Assembly (NCBI GenBank): GCA_016763315.1 | Contig: JAESTZ010000096.1 | Coordinates: 36,561 to 100,560 of the forward strand | Origin: Robiginitomaculum sp. | Lineage (GTDB): Bacteria > Pseudomonadota > Alphaproteobacteria > Caulobacterales > Maricaulaceae | Length of the DNA stretch: 64,000 nt | Reading direction: 5' to 3' | In this document: positions 14,897 to 23,297 of the stretch, piece after piece | How the letters are laid out: every line of letters begins with the position of its first letter | How positions within the stretch are numbered: the first letter of the stretch is position 1 | The notes under the pieces: generated by a model | Database searches by the model: none | The model's input: only the letters and a program-made list of their open reading frames with translations | What the model was told of the DNA's origin: nothing | Translations under genes and position numbers: made by a program

Positions 14897-17077
14897 ATGA
14901 TATTTGCTCTGTCAATACTTCCCATATCAATAACTGTTGGCATTTCGATTGATTTTCAACGAGCCTATGTGGAGCGCTCTCGTTTGCGCGATGCACTGGA
15001 TTCATCGGTTTTAGCTGCTGCAAGAGCGCATTTGATGGCGGCAAACCTAGACAAGAAACAACGTGAAGCAAAAGCAACAAGTGTAGGCAAACAGTTTTTT
15101 TCGGCAGCATTAGCCGGGCGTAAAAACCGTATTTCCGAACCGGAAGTTACCTTTACATATACCGCAGATAATGAAATTCGTGCTGCGGGCAAGGGGGTGG
15201 TCAATACTATCTTTGGGGGATTGCTCGGCGTTAATTCTGTTGATGTGAAATCGGAATCCAGAGCAATGGCCGGTGATGCCCGTGTGGTCGAAGTTACATT
15301 GATGCTCGACAATACCGCTTCGATGTTCTCCAGCAACCGGTTTGTTATTATGCGTGAAGCGGCAATGAATTTTGTCGACACAATGTATGACGAGAGCCCA
15401 TCACCTGAATTAGTCAGGGTTTCAGTTGTTCCTTGGTCGGTGATGGTCAATATAAAGTCGGAAGCTGTTGCAGTTTCTGACGGTAACCAATATGCGTGGA
15501 GTAGTCTTCCTGCCGCAGGATCAAGGAAAACGCCTAATCCAACCAATAGCGACCGGGTCAAGAATTTATCTCACCCTGACACTGGAAAACCGATGTCTAA
15601 ATCGACATTGAAAAGCATGTTTGCCCCTGTTCCTTGGCGTGGGTGTGTTCGTGCTGCACCAAGCGAAATAAAAACAAATGCTTCTGGCGGGGTTTCACAA
15701 CCGATAACTGATAAACTGGTGAGTTCAATGCGTTGGCCAGTTGGTTGGGTTAAGCCAGAGATTGAAAACAGATGGTATAGGCTTTCTTGCCCGAAGCCCA
15801 AACCGAAGCCAAAGCCAAAACCGGATCCGGATTCTAAACCAAAACCAAAACCAAAACCAAAACCCAAGCCTAAGCCTAAGCCTAAGCCTAAGCCGAAGCC
15901 TAAGCCGAAGCCTAAGCCGAAGCCCAAACCGAAGCCGGGGCCACAAGGCTTTTTGTTTGATGTGCCACAACGCACTTATGTCGAAGCTGTTGAGGTCGAG
16001 CCTAGGTCTTTATTTAGCACTACTGCTATTAAGCAAAACCTCGGTAAAGCCGATGATTGGCCTATGCCGCTTTCTTTGTCAGAGAATAGTTTGCTTGGTG
16101 ATTTGCCAAACGACGATTGGTCGATAGATTTGGCAAGCGATGATTCCAAGAAGAAAAAGAAAAAGAAAAAGAAAAAAAAGAAGAAGAAGAAAAAAAAGAA
16201 AAAACCCAAACCTAAGCCCAAACCGAAGCCAAAACCTGGTCCCAACCCTGGGCAAGTCTGTGGTAAATGGTACGATTCTAAGACGTTGCGATGCTGGCAA
16301 GATCCAAAAGGTTGGCAAAGGAATATGTATATCCCAAAAACACAAAATTGTTCGGATGATAGTAAATATGGGAAGAAAACCGGCACTTTACCTGCATGTG
16401 TTTCTGACCCGAATGAATTTGCCTGGAACAATAGTGGCGGCAAGATGTGTAAATGGCAAAACAAAGTACTGCCATGGAATGTCAATAAAGGCATATCAGG
16501 TCCAAACTTGAATTGCCCAACAGCAATGTTACCTTTGTCCAGTAATAGGCAACAAATTCAGGAAAAACTGGAGCATATGTATCCGGTTCCTGGTGGCACG
16601 CAGGCGCATTTGGGGTTGTTGTGGGGTTTAAGAATGCTCTCTCCAAGAACTGAATGGTCAAAGTTCTGGGGCTTGAGCGGCTCGAACGCTGCCAGAGAAT
16701 GGAACCCGAAGAAAACTCGCAAAGTTGGTATTTTACTTACTGATGGCGAGAATGTAGCGCCATTTGATTTTGAGGGCTATCTCGGGTGTAATGATCAAAG
16801 CCGAAAAGGGATCGCCGGCAAATGCTGGAAACACCCGGGTGTGGTAAAACTTGATCAAAAGACTTTGGATAATTTGATGTTAGCTACCTGCAAGGCGATG
16901 ACTGATGATTATGATATTGAGCTTTATACCATTGCAGTGGACATAAATAATTCCACGGCAATCAAATTGCTGAAAGATTGCGCCGGTGACCCAAAACGGG
17001 CATTTAACATAAAATCATCGCAACTTGATTCAACATTTCAATCAATTGCCGCGCGTACTTTACGACTTACTCGTTAA
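14897..17077 (+). CDS. TadG-like protein with von Willebrand A domain and Lys/Pro tracts
   Basis: The protein has a TadE/G-type N-terminal membrane segment (IFALSILPISITVGISIDF) and a conserved Arg-Asp-Ala-Leu-Asp-Ser helix, as in pilus-assembly TadG proteins that place a large domain outside the inner membrane. A vWA domain follows, with a MIDAS-like DNTAS at about residues 138-142 and a late strand VGILLTDGEN near 610. Between these lie a Lys-Pro tract (299-347), a run of 19 Lys (418-436) and a second Lys-Pro tract. The C-terminal part has several Cys. The ATG at 14897 is the first standard start, but homologous sequence extends upstream, so the true start is uncertain. No other tad genes are in the window. 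Confidence 0.75.
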   Translation: MIFALSILPISITVGISIDFQRAYVERSRLRDALDSSVLAAARAHLMAANLDKKQREAKATSVGKQFFSAALAGRKNRISEPEVTFTYTADNEIRAAGKGVVNTIFGGLLGVNSVDVKSESRAMAGDARVVEVTLMLDNTASMFSSNRFVIMREAAMNFVDTMYDESPSPELVRVSVVPWSVMVNIKSEAVAVSDGNQYAWSSLPAAGSRKTPNPTNSDRVKNLSHPDTGKPMSKSTLKSMFAPVPWRGCVRAAPSEIKTNASGGVSQPITDKLVSSMRWPVGWVKPEIENRWYRLSCPKPKPKPKPKPDPDSKPKPKPKPKPKPKPKPKPKPKPKPKPKPKPKPKPGPQGFLFDVPQRTYVEAVEVEPRSLFSTTAIKQNLGKADDWPMPLSLSENSLLGDLPNDDWSIDLASDDSKKKKKKKKKKKKKKKKKKKPKPKPKPKPKPGPNPGQVCGKWYDSKTLRCWQDPKGWQRNMYIPKTQNCSDDSKYGKKTGTLPACVSDPNEFAWNNSGGKMCKWQNKVLPWNVNKGISGPNLNCPTAMLPLSSNRQQIQEKLEHMYPVPGGTQAHLGLLWGLRMLSPRTEWSKFWGLSGSNAAREWNPKKTRKVGILLTDGENVAPFDFEGYLGCNDQSRKGIAGKCWKHPGVVKLDQKTLDNLMLATCKAMTDDYDIELYTIAVDINNSTAIKLLKDCAGDPKRAFNIKSSQLDSTFQSIAARTLRLTR
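15791..15937 (+). repeat. Lys-Pro codon repeat inside the TadG-like gene
   Basis: 49 codons (residues 299-347) that are almost strictly alternating Pro and Lys, interrupted once by an Asp-Pro-Asp-Ser segment. The 3' half contains tandem AAGCCT and AAGCCG hexamers, so slippage can change its length. Both Lys and Pro codons vary in their third base, which suggests the repeat is old or under selection at the protein level. Confidence 0.9.
16148..16237 (+). repeat. poly-Lys tract followed by Lys-Pro repeats
   Basis: Nineteen consecutive Lys codons (16148-16204, mixed AAA and AAG) run into a Lys-Pro repeat that ends at Pro-Gly. At the DNA level this is a long purine-only stretch, prone to slippage and to sequencing or assembly length errors in multiples that could shift the frame. 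The frame is intact here. Confidence 0.9.
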
Positions 17078-17109
17078 ATGGCTCTGGGCTTTAATAAGGA
17101 TTTTGTATC

Positions 17110-18087
17110 TTGAAACTACCAACTTTCAATGATGTAGAGCAGGCTCATTTGCTACTTGCCGGTGATGTAGTTCGCACACCACTTTTGCGTTCTGATATAC
17201 TTGATCAGATAGCTAAAAGGAGGGTGTGGGTTAAGGCCGAGTGCCTGCAATATACTGGCTCATTCAAGTACAGAGGTGGACGCTACCGGATTTTATGTAT
17301 GACAGAGGAGCAATGCCAAAATGGTGTTGTTGCATATTCGTCTGGCAACCACGCGCAAGGTGTGGCTTTGGCCGCTTTAAAGCGCGGTATGAAATCTTTG
17401 ATTGTCATGCCAAGCGATACCCCAAAAGTTAAAGTGGACGGTGTCAGAAGCCTTGACGGTGAGGTGCGGTTCTATGACCGGCTGCACGAGGACAGAGAGC
17501 AAATTGCCGCAACAATTGCAGCGGATACTGGTGCTGTACTGATACCGCCATTTGACGACTTTCACGTGGTTTGTGGACAGGGAAGTGTCGGTATGGAGAT
17601 TGCCGAAGAATTCGCCATAAAGAATGAAGAACTGCAAGCCGTCGTAACAAATGCTGGCGGTGGTGGGCTAACTGCAGGTGTTGCTTTGGCTCTAGAAAGA
17701 AAAATGCCTGGAGTAAAAATATACACATCTGAACCGGATGGATTTGATGATCATAGGCGCTCCCTCAGTAGTGGACTTCGAGAACGAAACTCCAAGCTGA
17801 GTGGCTCTATATGTGATGCGTTAATGGCCGAGCAACCGGGGGAACTGACTTTCAGTATCAATAAAGACAGAGTTTCTGCCGGTTTAGTTGTTACTGACGA
17901 GCAAGTTATGGCCGCAATGAAATTTGCCTTTTTGCATCTTAAAGTCGTTTTGGAACCGGGCGGAGCCGCATCACTTGCCTGTGCAATGTACGGATTGATC
18001 CCGGGTGCGGGTTCGGTCTGTGTTATTGCGACTGGCGGGAATGTTGATCCAGTATTGTTTAATCAGGCGATTGCTGACCCATACTGA
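17110..18087 (+). CDS. PLP-dependent threonine/serine dehydratase-like enzyme
   Basis: Fold-type II PLP enzyme of 325 residues, with only the catalytic domain and no C-terminal ACT regulatory domain. The PLP lysine is K53 in GSFKYRGG. Other marks are YSSGNHAQGVAL, the phosphate-binding loop AGGGGLTAG and the late IATGGNV. The family includes catabolic threonine dehydratase, serine racemase and hydroxyaspartate dehydratases; the exact substrate cannot be chosen from sequence. The start is TTG at 17110 with AAGGA about 10 bases upstream. The 3' end overlaps the convergent transglycosylase gene by 29 bp. Confidence 0.85.
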   Translation: MKLPTFNDVEQAHLLLAGDVVRTPLLRSDILDQIAKRRVWVKAECLQYTGSFKYRGGRYRILCMTEEQCQNGVVAYSSGNHAQGVALAALKRGMKSLIVMPSDTPKVKVDGVRSLDGEVRFYDRLHEDREQIAATIAADTGAVLIPPFDDFHVVCGQGSVGMEIAEEFAIKNEELQAVVTNAGGGGLTAGVALALERKMPGVKIYTSEPDGFDDHRRSLSSGLRERNSKLSGSICDALMAEQPGELTFSINKDRVSAGLVVTDEQVMAAMKFAFLHLKVVLEPGGAASLACAMYGLIPGAGSVCVIATGGNVDPVLFNQAIADPY

Positions 18088-20101
18088 ACATATCACTATT
18101 CAAGCTTCCACGGTGCAAATCAGAGTTTAACCTAATTAATGTTGGGGTTTTACTGATTCTATTACGGTAAACTTGGACATTTTCCATCAATCTTTGAACA
18201 TAATTTCTGGTTTCCGAAAAAGGTATACTTTCTACCCAGTCAACAGGATCGACATCAGTTCTTGGGTCACCATAGTCTTTTATCCATTGTTTAGCTCTGC
18301 TGCGACCGGCATTGTAGGCGGCGGCACTTAAGATGTAGGAGCCGTCAAATTCTTCGAGTAATTCTTGTAAATGTGCCGAACCGATATTGAGGTTATAAGC
18401 CGGATCATCGGTAAGCCAGCTTCTTTGATATTTCAAACCATTTGCCCTGGCCGTTTGGCGGGCGGTGTTGGGCATTAATTGCATTAGACCTCGCGCTCCT
18501 GCGTGACTAACCGCTTTGGAATTCAACTCACTTTCTTGACGCGACAAAGCCATGACGAAAGCTTTTTCCGGACGGTTCTTTAAATCAGGAAGGTCAAGCA
18601 ATGGCCAACTGCTATCGGGAAGTATTTCATTGCGGCGCAAAGCAGCTTTTGCTGCGCGAACAGCTATTCCGGCATGTCCATTTTGGCGATTTAGTCGTGC
18701 TAACATAACATGGTCAACTGCTCCGGGCAGAATATCATCAAGGTGATAGCTAAAGCGACGGTATGTGTTTAAATCCCCGATCAGGGACAGTAAGCTTAAG
18801 GCTTGTACTTGTGTGTGACTGACAAATGCCAGCTTTGCCCAGTCATCTGGTTCCGGATCAGAGCCAAGGTTGATGTATCCAGGGCCGATTTTTTCCTGAG
18901 CCAACTGGCCATAATAAGTGAAATTGAATTCTGCTGCTTTGCCGTATTGCCTATAAGCATCAACCTCAAGGCCTCGCGCTTGTAATGCCGCGCCTAACCA
19001 ATAATATGATCTGGACTTGGATACGGGAGTGCGGACATTCTCTACCATTTTTCTGAAGTGTTGTTCAGCTTGTTTTGGCTTGCTCAACTTGCGTAAAGCC
19101 AACCAGCCGGCCAACCATTCGCCTTGGGCAAAACTACTACCGCGTTCAAAACCGTTTGCTCTGGCTAATTGATAAGCAATTTCAAATTCTTTATCTTTAA
19201 TCGCCCGCCGAGCCAAAAGGTGCCGTTCACTCCATAATCGCTGTTGCCCTTTAACGCTATTCACTTTGGCGGGTATCAGCAAGATCATCGCTGTGGCTTC
19301 TTTGGATTTCCCTGCTTTGCGTCGCCATCTGGCACGTTCAAAAAGCAAGCCGGGGTGTGTTTGTAGTTCTGGCGGCACCTTGGCAAGAGCGCTATCAACA
19401 CCCCGGGATCTGCGCATTAACCGTATGCGGGCAATGCTTAAGGCTTTGAAGTCTTTATCAACTTTCCCAAGAAGTTTTTGCGCCTCTGTTGCTCTTTGCT
19501 CCCACAACAACATATTTATTCTTACTTTGTGATCCTCGGTGCTAATTAGGTTACCACGGGTTTTTAATATTTCAGTTCCAATTTTTTTAGGAATAAAATT
19601 ATTCCGCCAAGCATCGCTTAAAATCGCGATTGCCTGTTTTTCTTCGCCGATGCTGAACCATGCCTCGGCTTCGGCTACTTTTCCTGCACCGGAAATAGCC
19701 GGCCAACTTGCGAACCAGTCGATAATGGCTTGTGGTTCCATACCGGATTGGGCAATTTTTCTTTCGGCTAATATCCGAATGCGGGTGTGCCTTGGCCAGT
19801 TTTCCAGTGTTTTTACCGCCGCCGCAAGTTCGAAATAAGTAATGTCATTATCGTTTAAAGCCATCTGCCAATCAATTAACCCGGTGGCGGCATCCTGTTT
19901 TACACCGGCGCGATAGCCTCGCAGTTCACCCCATTGTTGGTTCGTGGCCGCGGCCATAGCTCGTCGAAAATGAGCAAATTCCAAATCCTCTAATATGATG
20001 GAATTATTGGTAGGCATCGGTTTAAGTGTCGGCGCAACATCAAAAGTATAAGCCGGCATAGCCGTCAAAAAAAGTGCAAAAACCGTGAGCATTGATCGCA
20101 T
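18059..20101 (-). CDS. slt: soluble lytic murein transglycosylase (Slt70-like)
   Basis: Periplasmic enzyme that cleaves peptidoglycan to 1,6-anhydromuropeptides. The 680-residue protein has a signal peptide (about 1-19), a long helical superhelix with Ala/Trp/Arg-rich repeats, and a C-terminal lysozyme-like domain. The catalytic Glu is in LSRQESELNSKAVSHAGA, followed by GLMQLMPNTA and AAYNAGR, the standard SLT motifs. It is divergent from dapA, an arrangement common in Alphaproteobacteria. Confidence 0.93.
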   Translation of the reverse strand: MRSMLTVFALFLTAMPAYTFDVAPTLKPMPTNNSIILEDLEFAHFRRAMAAATNQQWGELRGYRAGVKQDAATGLIDWQMALNDNDITYFELAAAVKTLENWPRHTRIRILAERKIAQSGMEPQAIIDWFASWPAISGAGKVAEAEAWFSIGEEKQAIAILSDAWRNNFIPKKIGTEILKTRGNLISTEDHKVRINMLLWEQRATEAQKLLGKVDKDFKALSIARIRLMRRSRGVDSALAKVPPELQTHPGLLFERARWRRKAGKSKEATAMILLIPAKVNSVKGQQRLWSERHLLARRAIKDKEFEIAYQLARANGFERGSSFAQGEWLAGWLALRKLSKPKQAEQHFRKMVENVRTPVSKSRSYYWLGAALQARGLEVDAYRQYGKAAEFNFTYYGQLAQEKIGPGYINLGSDPEPDDWAKLAFVSHTQVQALSLLSLIGDLNTYRRFSYHLDDILPGAVDHVMLARLNRQNGHAGIAVRAAKAALRRNEILPDSSWPLLDLPDLKNRPEKAFVMALSRQESELNSKAVSHAGARGLMQLMPNTARQTARANGLKYQRSWLTDDPAYNLNIGSAHLQELLEEFDGSYILSAAAYNAGRSRAKQWIKDYGDPRTDVDPVDWVESIPFSETRNYVQRLMENVQVYRNRISKTPTLIRLNSDLHRGSLNSDMFSMGQQSPD

Positions 20102-20193
20102 TAGAGCTGTATACCAAGTAACTAAACAACATATCTAGCACATAATCCTCAATAGGGAATAAATCCATGCTGGAAAAAATCTTAAAGCTTGGA

Positions 20194-20199
20194 TATAAT
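20194..20199 (+). promoter_or_regulatory. -10 element of the dapA promoter
   Basis: A perfect TATAAT lies 27 bp before the chosen dapA start, giving a short leader. The matching -35 is weak (TGGAAA at 17 bp spacing), so only the -10 is offered. Confidence 0.4.
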
Positions 20200-20225
20200 G
20201 TACATTCAAGAATATGGATTTAATA

Positions 20226-21104
20226 ATGTTTTTTGGTTCTATACCTGCTTTGGTGACGCCTTTTTCAGATGGAAAGCTGGATATATCTAGCTTTAGCGAG
20301 TTTGTTGAGTGGCAAATTGCCAGTGGCAGCCATGGTCTGGTTCCTTGTGGGACTACCGGGGAAGCTGTAACCTTAGAGCCTGACGAACATCGGCTTGTGG
20401 TTGAAACCTGTGTTGTTCAGGCGCGAGGCAGGGTTCCGGTAATTGCCGGGGCTGGCTCGAACGCTACTCATCGGGCGGTTCAATTGGCTGAAATGGCAAA
20501 AGCAGTTGGTGCCGATGCTGTTTTAATTGCTGCTCCATGGTATAACAAGCCAAGTCAACAGGGAATTTTTGAACATTTCTCCGCAATTTCCAAAGTCGGC
20601 ATACCGATTGTTGTTTATAATGTTCCTGGCCGAACAGTCGTTGATATATCAGTGCCGACACTGGCTAGAATTGCAGCTTTGGATAATGTTGTGGGAATAA
20701 AAGATGCAACAGCCAATCTGGATAGAGTAAAACTGCAGCGCCAAGCGTGTGGTGGTGACTTTGTACAATTATCCGGTGACGATCCAACTGCTTTGCAGTT
20801 TCACGAGCAAGGAGGTCTGGGTTGTATTTCTGTTACGGCTAACGTATTGCCAAAAACATGTGCAGCATTTCAAATTGCCTTACGCGAAAATAACATGGCA
20901 AGAGCAATAGAGCTGGACGCAAAACTACAAGCAGCACACAAAGCGATGTTCGTAGATGCAAGTCCTGCTCCAGCAAAATATTTGTTGGCAAAGATGGGCT
21001 TTATTAAAAACGAACTTCGATTACCTATGGTAACTGCAAATGCAGGTGCATGCGCGGTTATTGATCAAGCGCTAACCGGATTGTTAGAACAGGAAAATAT
21101 ATAA
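20226..21104 (+). CDS. dapA: 4-hydroxy-tetrahydrodipicolinate synthase
   Basis: Condenses pyruvate with aspartate semialdehyde, the first step committed to diaminopimelate and lysine. The 292-residue product shows [10 protein letters not shown] (substrate threonines), VYNVPGRT (catalytic Tyr) and GIKDAT (Schiff-base Lys). I start at ATG 20226 ([13 protein letters not shown]), which matches the family N-terminus and has GGA 8 bases upstream. An in-frame ATG four codons earlier (20214) lacks this. The fused lysine-pathway enzyme at 39881-42466 supplies other steps. Confidence 0.95.
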   Translation: MFFGSIPALVTPFSDGKLDISSFSEFVEWQIASGSHGLVPCGTTGEAVTLEPDEHRLVVETCVVQARGRVPVIAGAGSNATHRAVQLAEMAKAVGADAVLIAAPWYNKPSQQGIFEHFSAISKVGIPIVVYNVPGRTVVDISVPTLARIAALDNVVGIKDATANLDRVKLQRQACGGDFVQLSGDDPTALQFHEQGGLGCISVTANVLPKTCAAFQIALRENNMARAIELDAKLQAAHKAMFVDASPAPAKYLLAKMGFIKNELRLPMVTANAGACAVIDQALTGLLEQENI

Positions 21105-21105
21105 A

Positions 21106-21588
21106 ATGGCCGGCAAAGGTCGAAAAAAGACTGATGGTAACAGCCAGATAGCCGACAACCGTCGAGCACGGTTTGATTATCATATCGAGGAGGTGTTCGA
21201 GGCTGGAATCATGCTTGTGGGAACCGAAGTCAAGGCGCTGCGCGAGGGTAAAGCCAATATTGCAGAATCCTATGTTTCATTTGAAAATGGTGCTTTAACT
21301 TTGATAAATGCTAATTTCCCAATTTTTGCTCCGGCTAGTCAGTTTAATCACGAACCTACCAGACCGCGAAAACTGTTACTTAACAAGCGTGAAGTAGAGA
21401 AAATAGCCAATGCAATTAACCGCAAAGGTAGAACAATCGTTCCTTTGAAATTATACTTTAATAAGCGTGGCTTGGTTAAATTGGAAATTGCTGTTTCCAC
21501 CGGCAAAAAACTTCATGACAAACGCGAGACTTCAAAGAATCGGGACTGGAAGCGTGATCAATCTCGTTTGATGCGCGAGCGTGGCTAA
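21106..21588 (+). CDS. smpB: SsrA-binding protein SmpB
   Basis: Binds tmRNA and delivers it to stalled ribosomes in trans-translation. The 160 residues contain [52 protein letters not shown] and the basic tail [20 protein letters not shown]. It starts 1 bp after dapA and shares its operon. The tmRNA gene itself was not found in the window. Confidence 0.97.
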   Translation: MAGKGRKKTDGNSQIADNRRARFDYHIEEVFEAGIMLVGTEVKALREGKANIAESYVSFENGALTLINANFPIFAPASQFNHEPTRPRKLLLNKREVEKIANAINRKGRTIVPLKLYFNKRGLVKLEIAVSTGKKLHDKRETSKNRDWKRDQSRLMRERG

Positions 21589-21590
21589 TT

Positions 21591-22253
21591 TTAGTTTTGT
21601 TTTTTTAGCCCCGATTTAATCAACTCGAACACATCGTCAAACATGGCTTCGGTCAGCCTTCCGGTATTAGTGTTGTAGCGTGAGCAATGATAACTGTTAA
21701 TCAGGCGAAACTTTCGATTGTTGAATTCGATGTCATGCACGGCACAATGGGTAAATTTATAGTCTTTCTTGCGAACACCAAATGTGGTCAATACATTGTT
21801 ATGGGCAATATGTCCTAAAGCTAAAATTGTTGTTAGTTGCGGCAGGTTTTTGATCCGGCTCAGCAGGAATGGCCGACAATTTTGCGCTTCTGAGGCTATT
21901 GGTTTGTTTTGCGGCGGAACGCATCGAACCGCGTTGGTGATCATGCAATCATGTAATTTTAGGCCGTCATCTGGCGTTTTCTTGTAAACACCTTTGGCAA
22001 AGCCATGTTTAATCAACGCCTTGAACAGCAGGTCACCAGCCCCGTCGCCGGTAAATGGCCGCCCAGTTTTATTGGCTCCGCCACGCCCCGGTGCCATGCC
22101 AACTATCAGGAATTTTGCCGTATCATTCCCGAAGGATTTGACAGGGGCATTATACCAGTTCGGTTCATCGGCAATTATCTGATTGCGATAGGCAACAAGA
22201 CGCGGACAAAGCTGGCAATCAAGGGGTGCTTCTGGTGGGTATTGATGAATCAT
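21591..22253 (-). CDS. uracil-DNA glycosylase, family 5-like (iron-sulfur)
   Basis: Base-excision repair glycosylase of 220 residues. Motif 1 is GMAPGRGGANKTGRPFTGD and motif 2 is HCSRYNTNTGRLT; the long tail after the His resembles family 5 (UdgB) more than family 4. Four Cys (DCQLCPRL, then AVRCVPP and QNCRPF) fit a 4Fe-4S cluster. Family 5 enzymes lack the activating acidic residue of family 4 and act on uracil and other deaminated bases. It converges with smpB and is divergent from folK. Confidence 0.85.
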   Translation of the reverse strand: MIHQYPPEAPLDCQLCPRLVAYRNQIIADEPNWYNAPVKSFGNDTAKFLIVGMAPGRGGANKTGRPFTGDGAGDLLFKALIKHGFAKGVYKKTPDDGLKLHDCMITNAVRCVPPQNKPIASEAQNCRPFLLSRIKNLPQLTTILALGHIAHNNVLTTFGVRKKDYKFTHCAVHDIEFNNRKFRLINSYHCSRYNTNTGRLTEAMFDDVFELIKSGLKKQN

Positions 22254-22320
22254 TTGTTTTCTTTATTAGCGATGATATGAATAGTAAAAACATTATCATT
22301 CTAATTCATGCGTATGACAA

Positions 22321-22836
22321 ATGAAACGACAATTACAATTCGATCAAGCCTATATTGCATTTGGCGCTAATTTGTCTGGTTCAAGTAGCTCGCCAGATGA
22401 AACTATTATGGCTGCTATAAAATCGCTTGATTGTGTAGGTATACAATTTATTCGCAGTTCATCTATGTGGAAAAGCCCTGCATGGCCGAACCCTTCCGAA
22501 CCGGAATTTACCAATGCTGTGGCCTTATTCATGTCACACCTGTCACCATTGCGACTGATGAACAGGTTACTTAAGTGCGAAGCCGATTTTGGTAGAATAC
22601 GCAGATCAAAAAATGCCCCACGGACAATAGATATAGATTTGATTTCTTACGGGCAAAACTTGTCAGCAACAAGAAGGGTGCAATTACCACACCCACGGGC
22701 ACATGAGAGAGCTTTTGTATTATTGCCGCTGCAAGAGATCGCTCCTAAATGGAAGTTGCCAGGAGGGGGTAGCTCAATTTCAGAATTAGTTGTCCATCTA
22801 AATCCGAATGACCGGCAACAGACAAAAAACGCCTAA
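22321..22836 (+). CDS. folK: HPPK, 2-amino-4-hydroxy-6-hydroxymethyldihydropteridine diphosphokinase
   Basis: Pyrophosphoryl transfer step of folate synthesis. The 171-residue protein has AYIAFGANL near the start, the SSSMWKSPAWP region, EADFGRIRR, and the diagnostic PRTIDIDLI with two metal-binding Asp, followed by LPHPRAHERAFVLLPL. The start ATG at 22321 is preceded by a short, poorly marked leader. It begins the plus-strand run that continues into rpoZ. Confidence 0.95.
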   Translation: MKRQLQFDQAYIAFGANLSGSSSSPDETIMAAIKSLDCVGIQFIRSSSMWKSPAWPNPSEPEFTNAVALFMSHLSPLRLMNRLLKCEADFGRIRRSKNAPRTIDIDLISYGQNLSATRRVQLPHPRAHERAFVLLPLQEIAPKWKLPGGGSSISELVVHLNPNDRQQTKNA

Positions 22837-22920
22837 GCTGCAAAATAGATATTGCGCTTGGTTGTCGAGCCTAGTATGCAGAACAACTTATAAACAGAAT
22901 TTAAGTTTGAGAGCTTTTCC

Positions 22921-23292
22921 ATGGCCAGAGTTACCGTTGAAGATTGCATTGATAAAGTTGATACCAGATTTGATTTGGTGTTATTGGCGGCGCATCGTGC
23001 GCGGTCTATTTTGTCTGGAGCGCCATTGCTGGTCGAGCGAGACAATGACAAGAATGCAGTAGTTGCATTACGCGAAATTGCTGATGAAGTGATTGATCTT
23101 TCTGGGCTTCAAGAAAGCATTATCGGTGGTCTGCAAAAAGTCGTGCTTGATGACGATGATACAGATGATGTTTTGGTTGCTGATCCTCTGGCGATTGAGC
23201 ACAAAGTAGAAGAAGAGCAAGTGGTAAGCGAGTTGGACATGATGCGTGCGCTTACTGCTGATCGTGACGGCTCTTCGGATAGTCGTTTCTGA
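22921..23292 (+). CDS. rpoZ: RNA polymerase omega subunit
   Basis: Small subunit that stabilises RNA polymerase and in Proteobacteria forms part of a ppGpp site. [32 protein letters not shown] and VALREIADE are the family blocks. The acidic C-terminal extension (about residues 70-123) is longer than in E. coli, as in other Alphaproteobacteria. The ppGpp synthetase gene follows after only 5 bp, a conserved and functionally sensible pairing. Confidence 0.95.
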   Translation: MARVTVEDCIDKVDTRFDLVLLAAHRARSILSGAPLLVERDNDKNAVVALREIADEVIDLSGLQESIIGGLQKVVLDDDDTDDVLVADPLAIEHKVEEEQVVSELDMMRALTADRDGSSDSRF

Positions 23293-23297
23293 TTTTG

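Noticed and set aside
15571..16494. Long open frames on the minus strand, rich in Gly-Phe/Leu or Arg-Leu repeats, opposite the TadG-like gene.
   Set aside because: They are reverse translations of the Lys/Pro tracts. The plus-strand frame has a domain structure and these do not.
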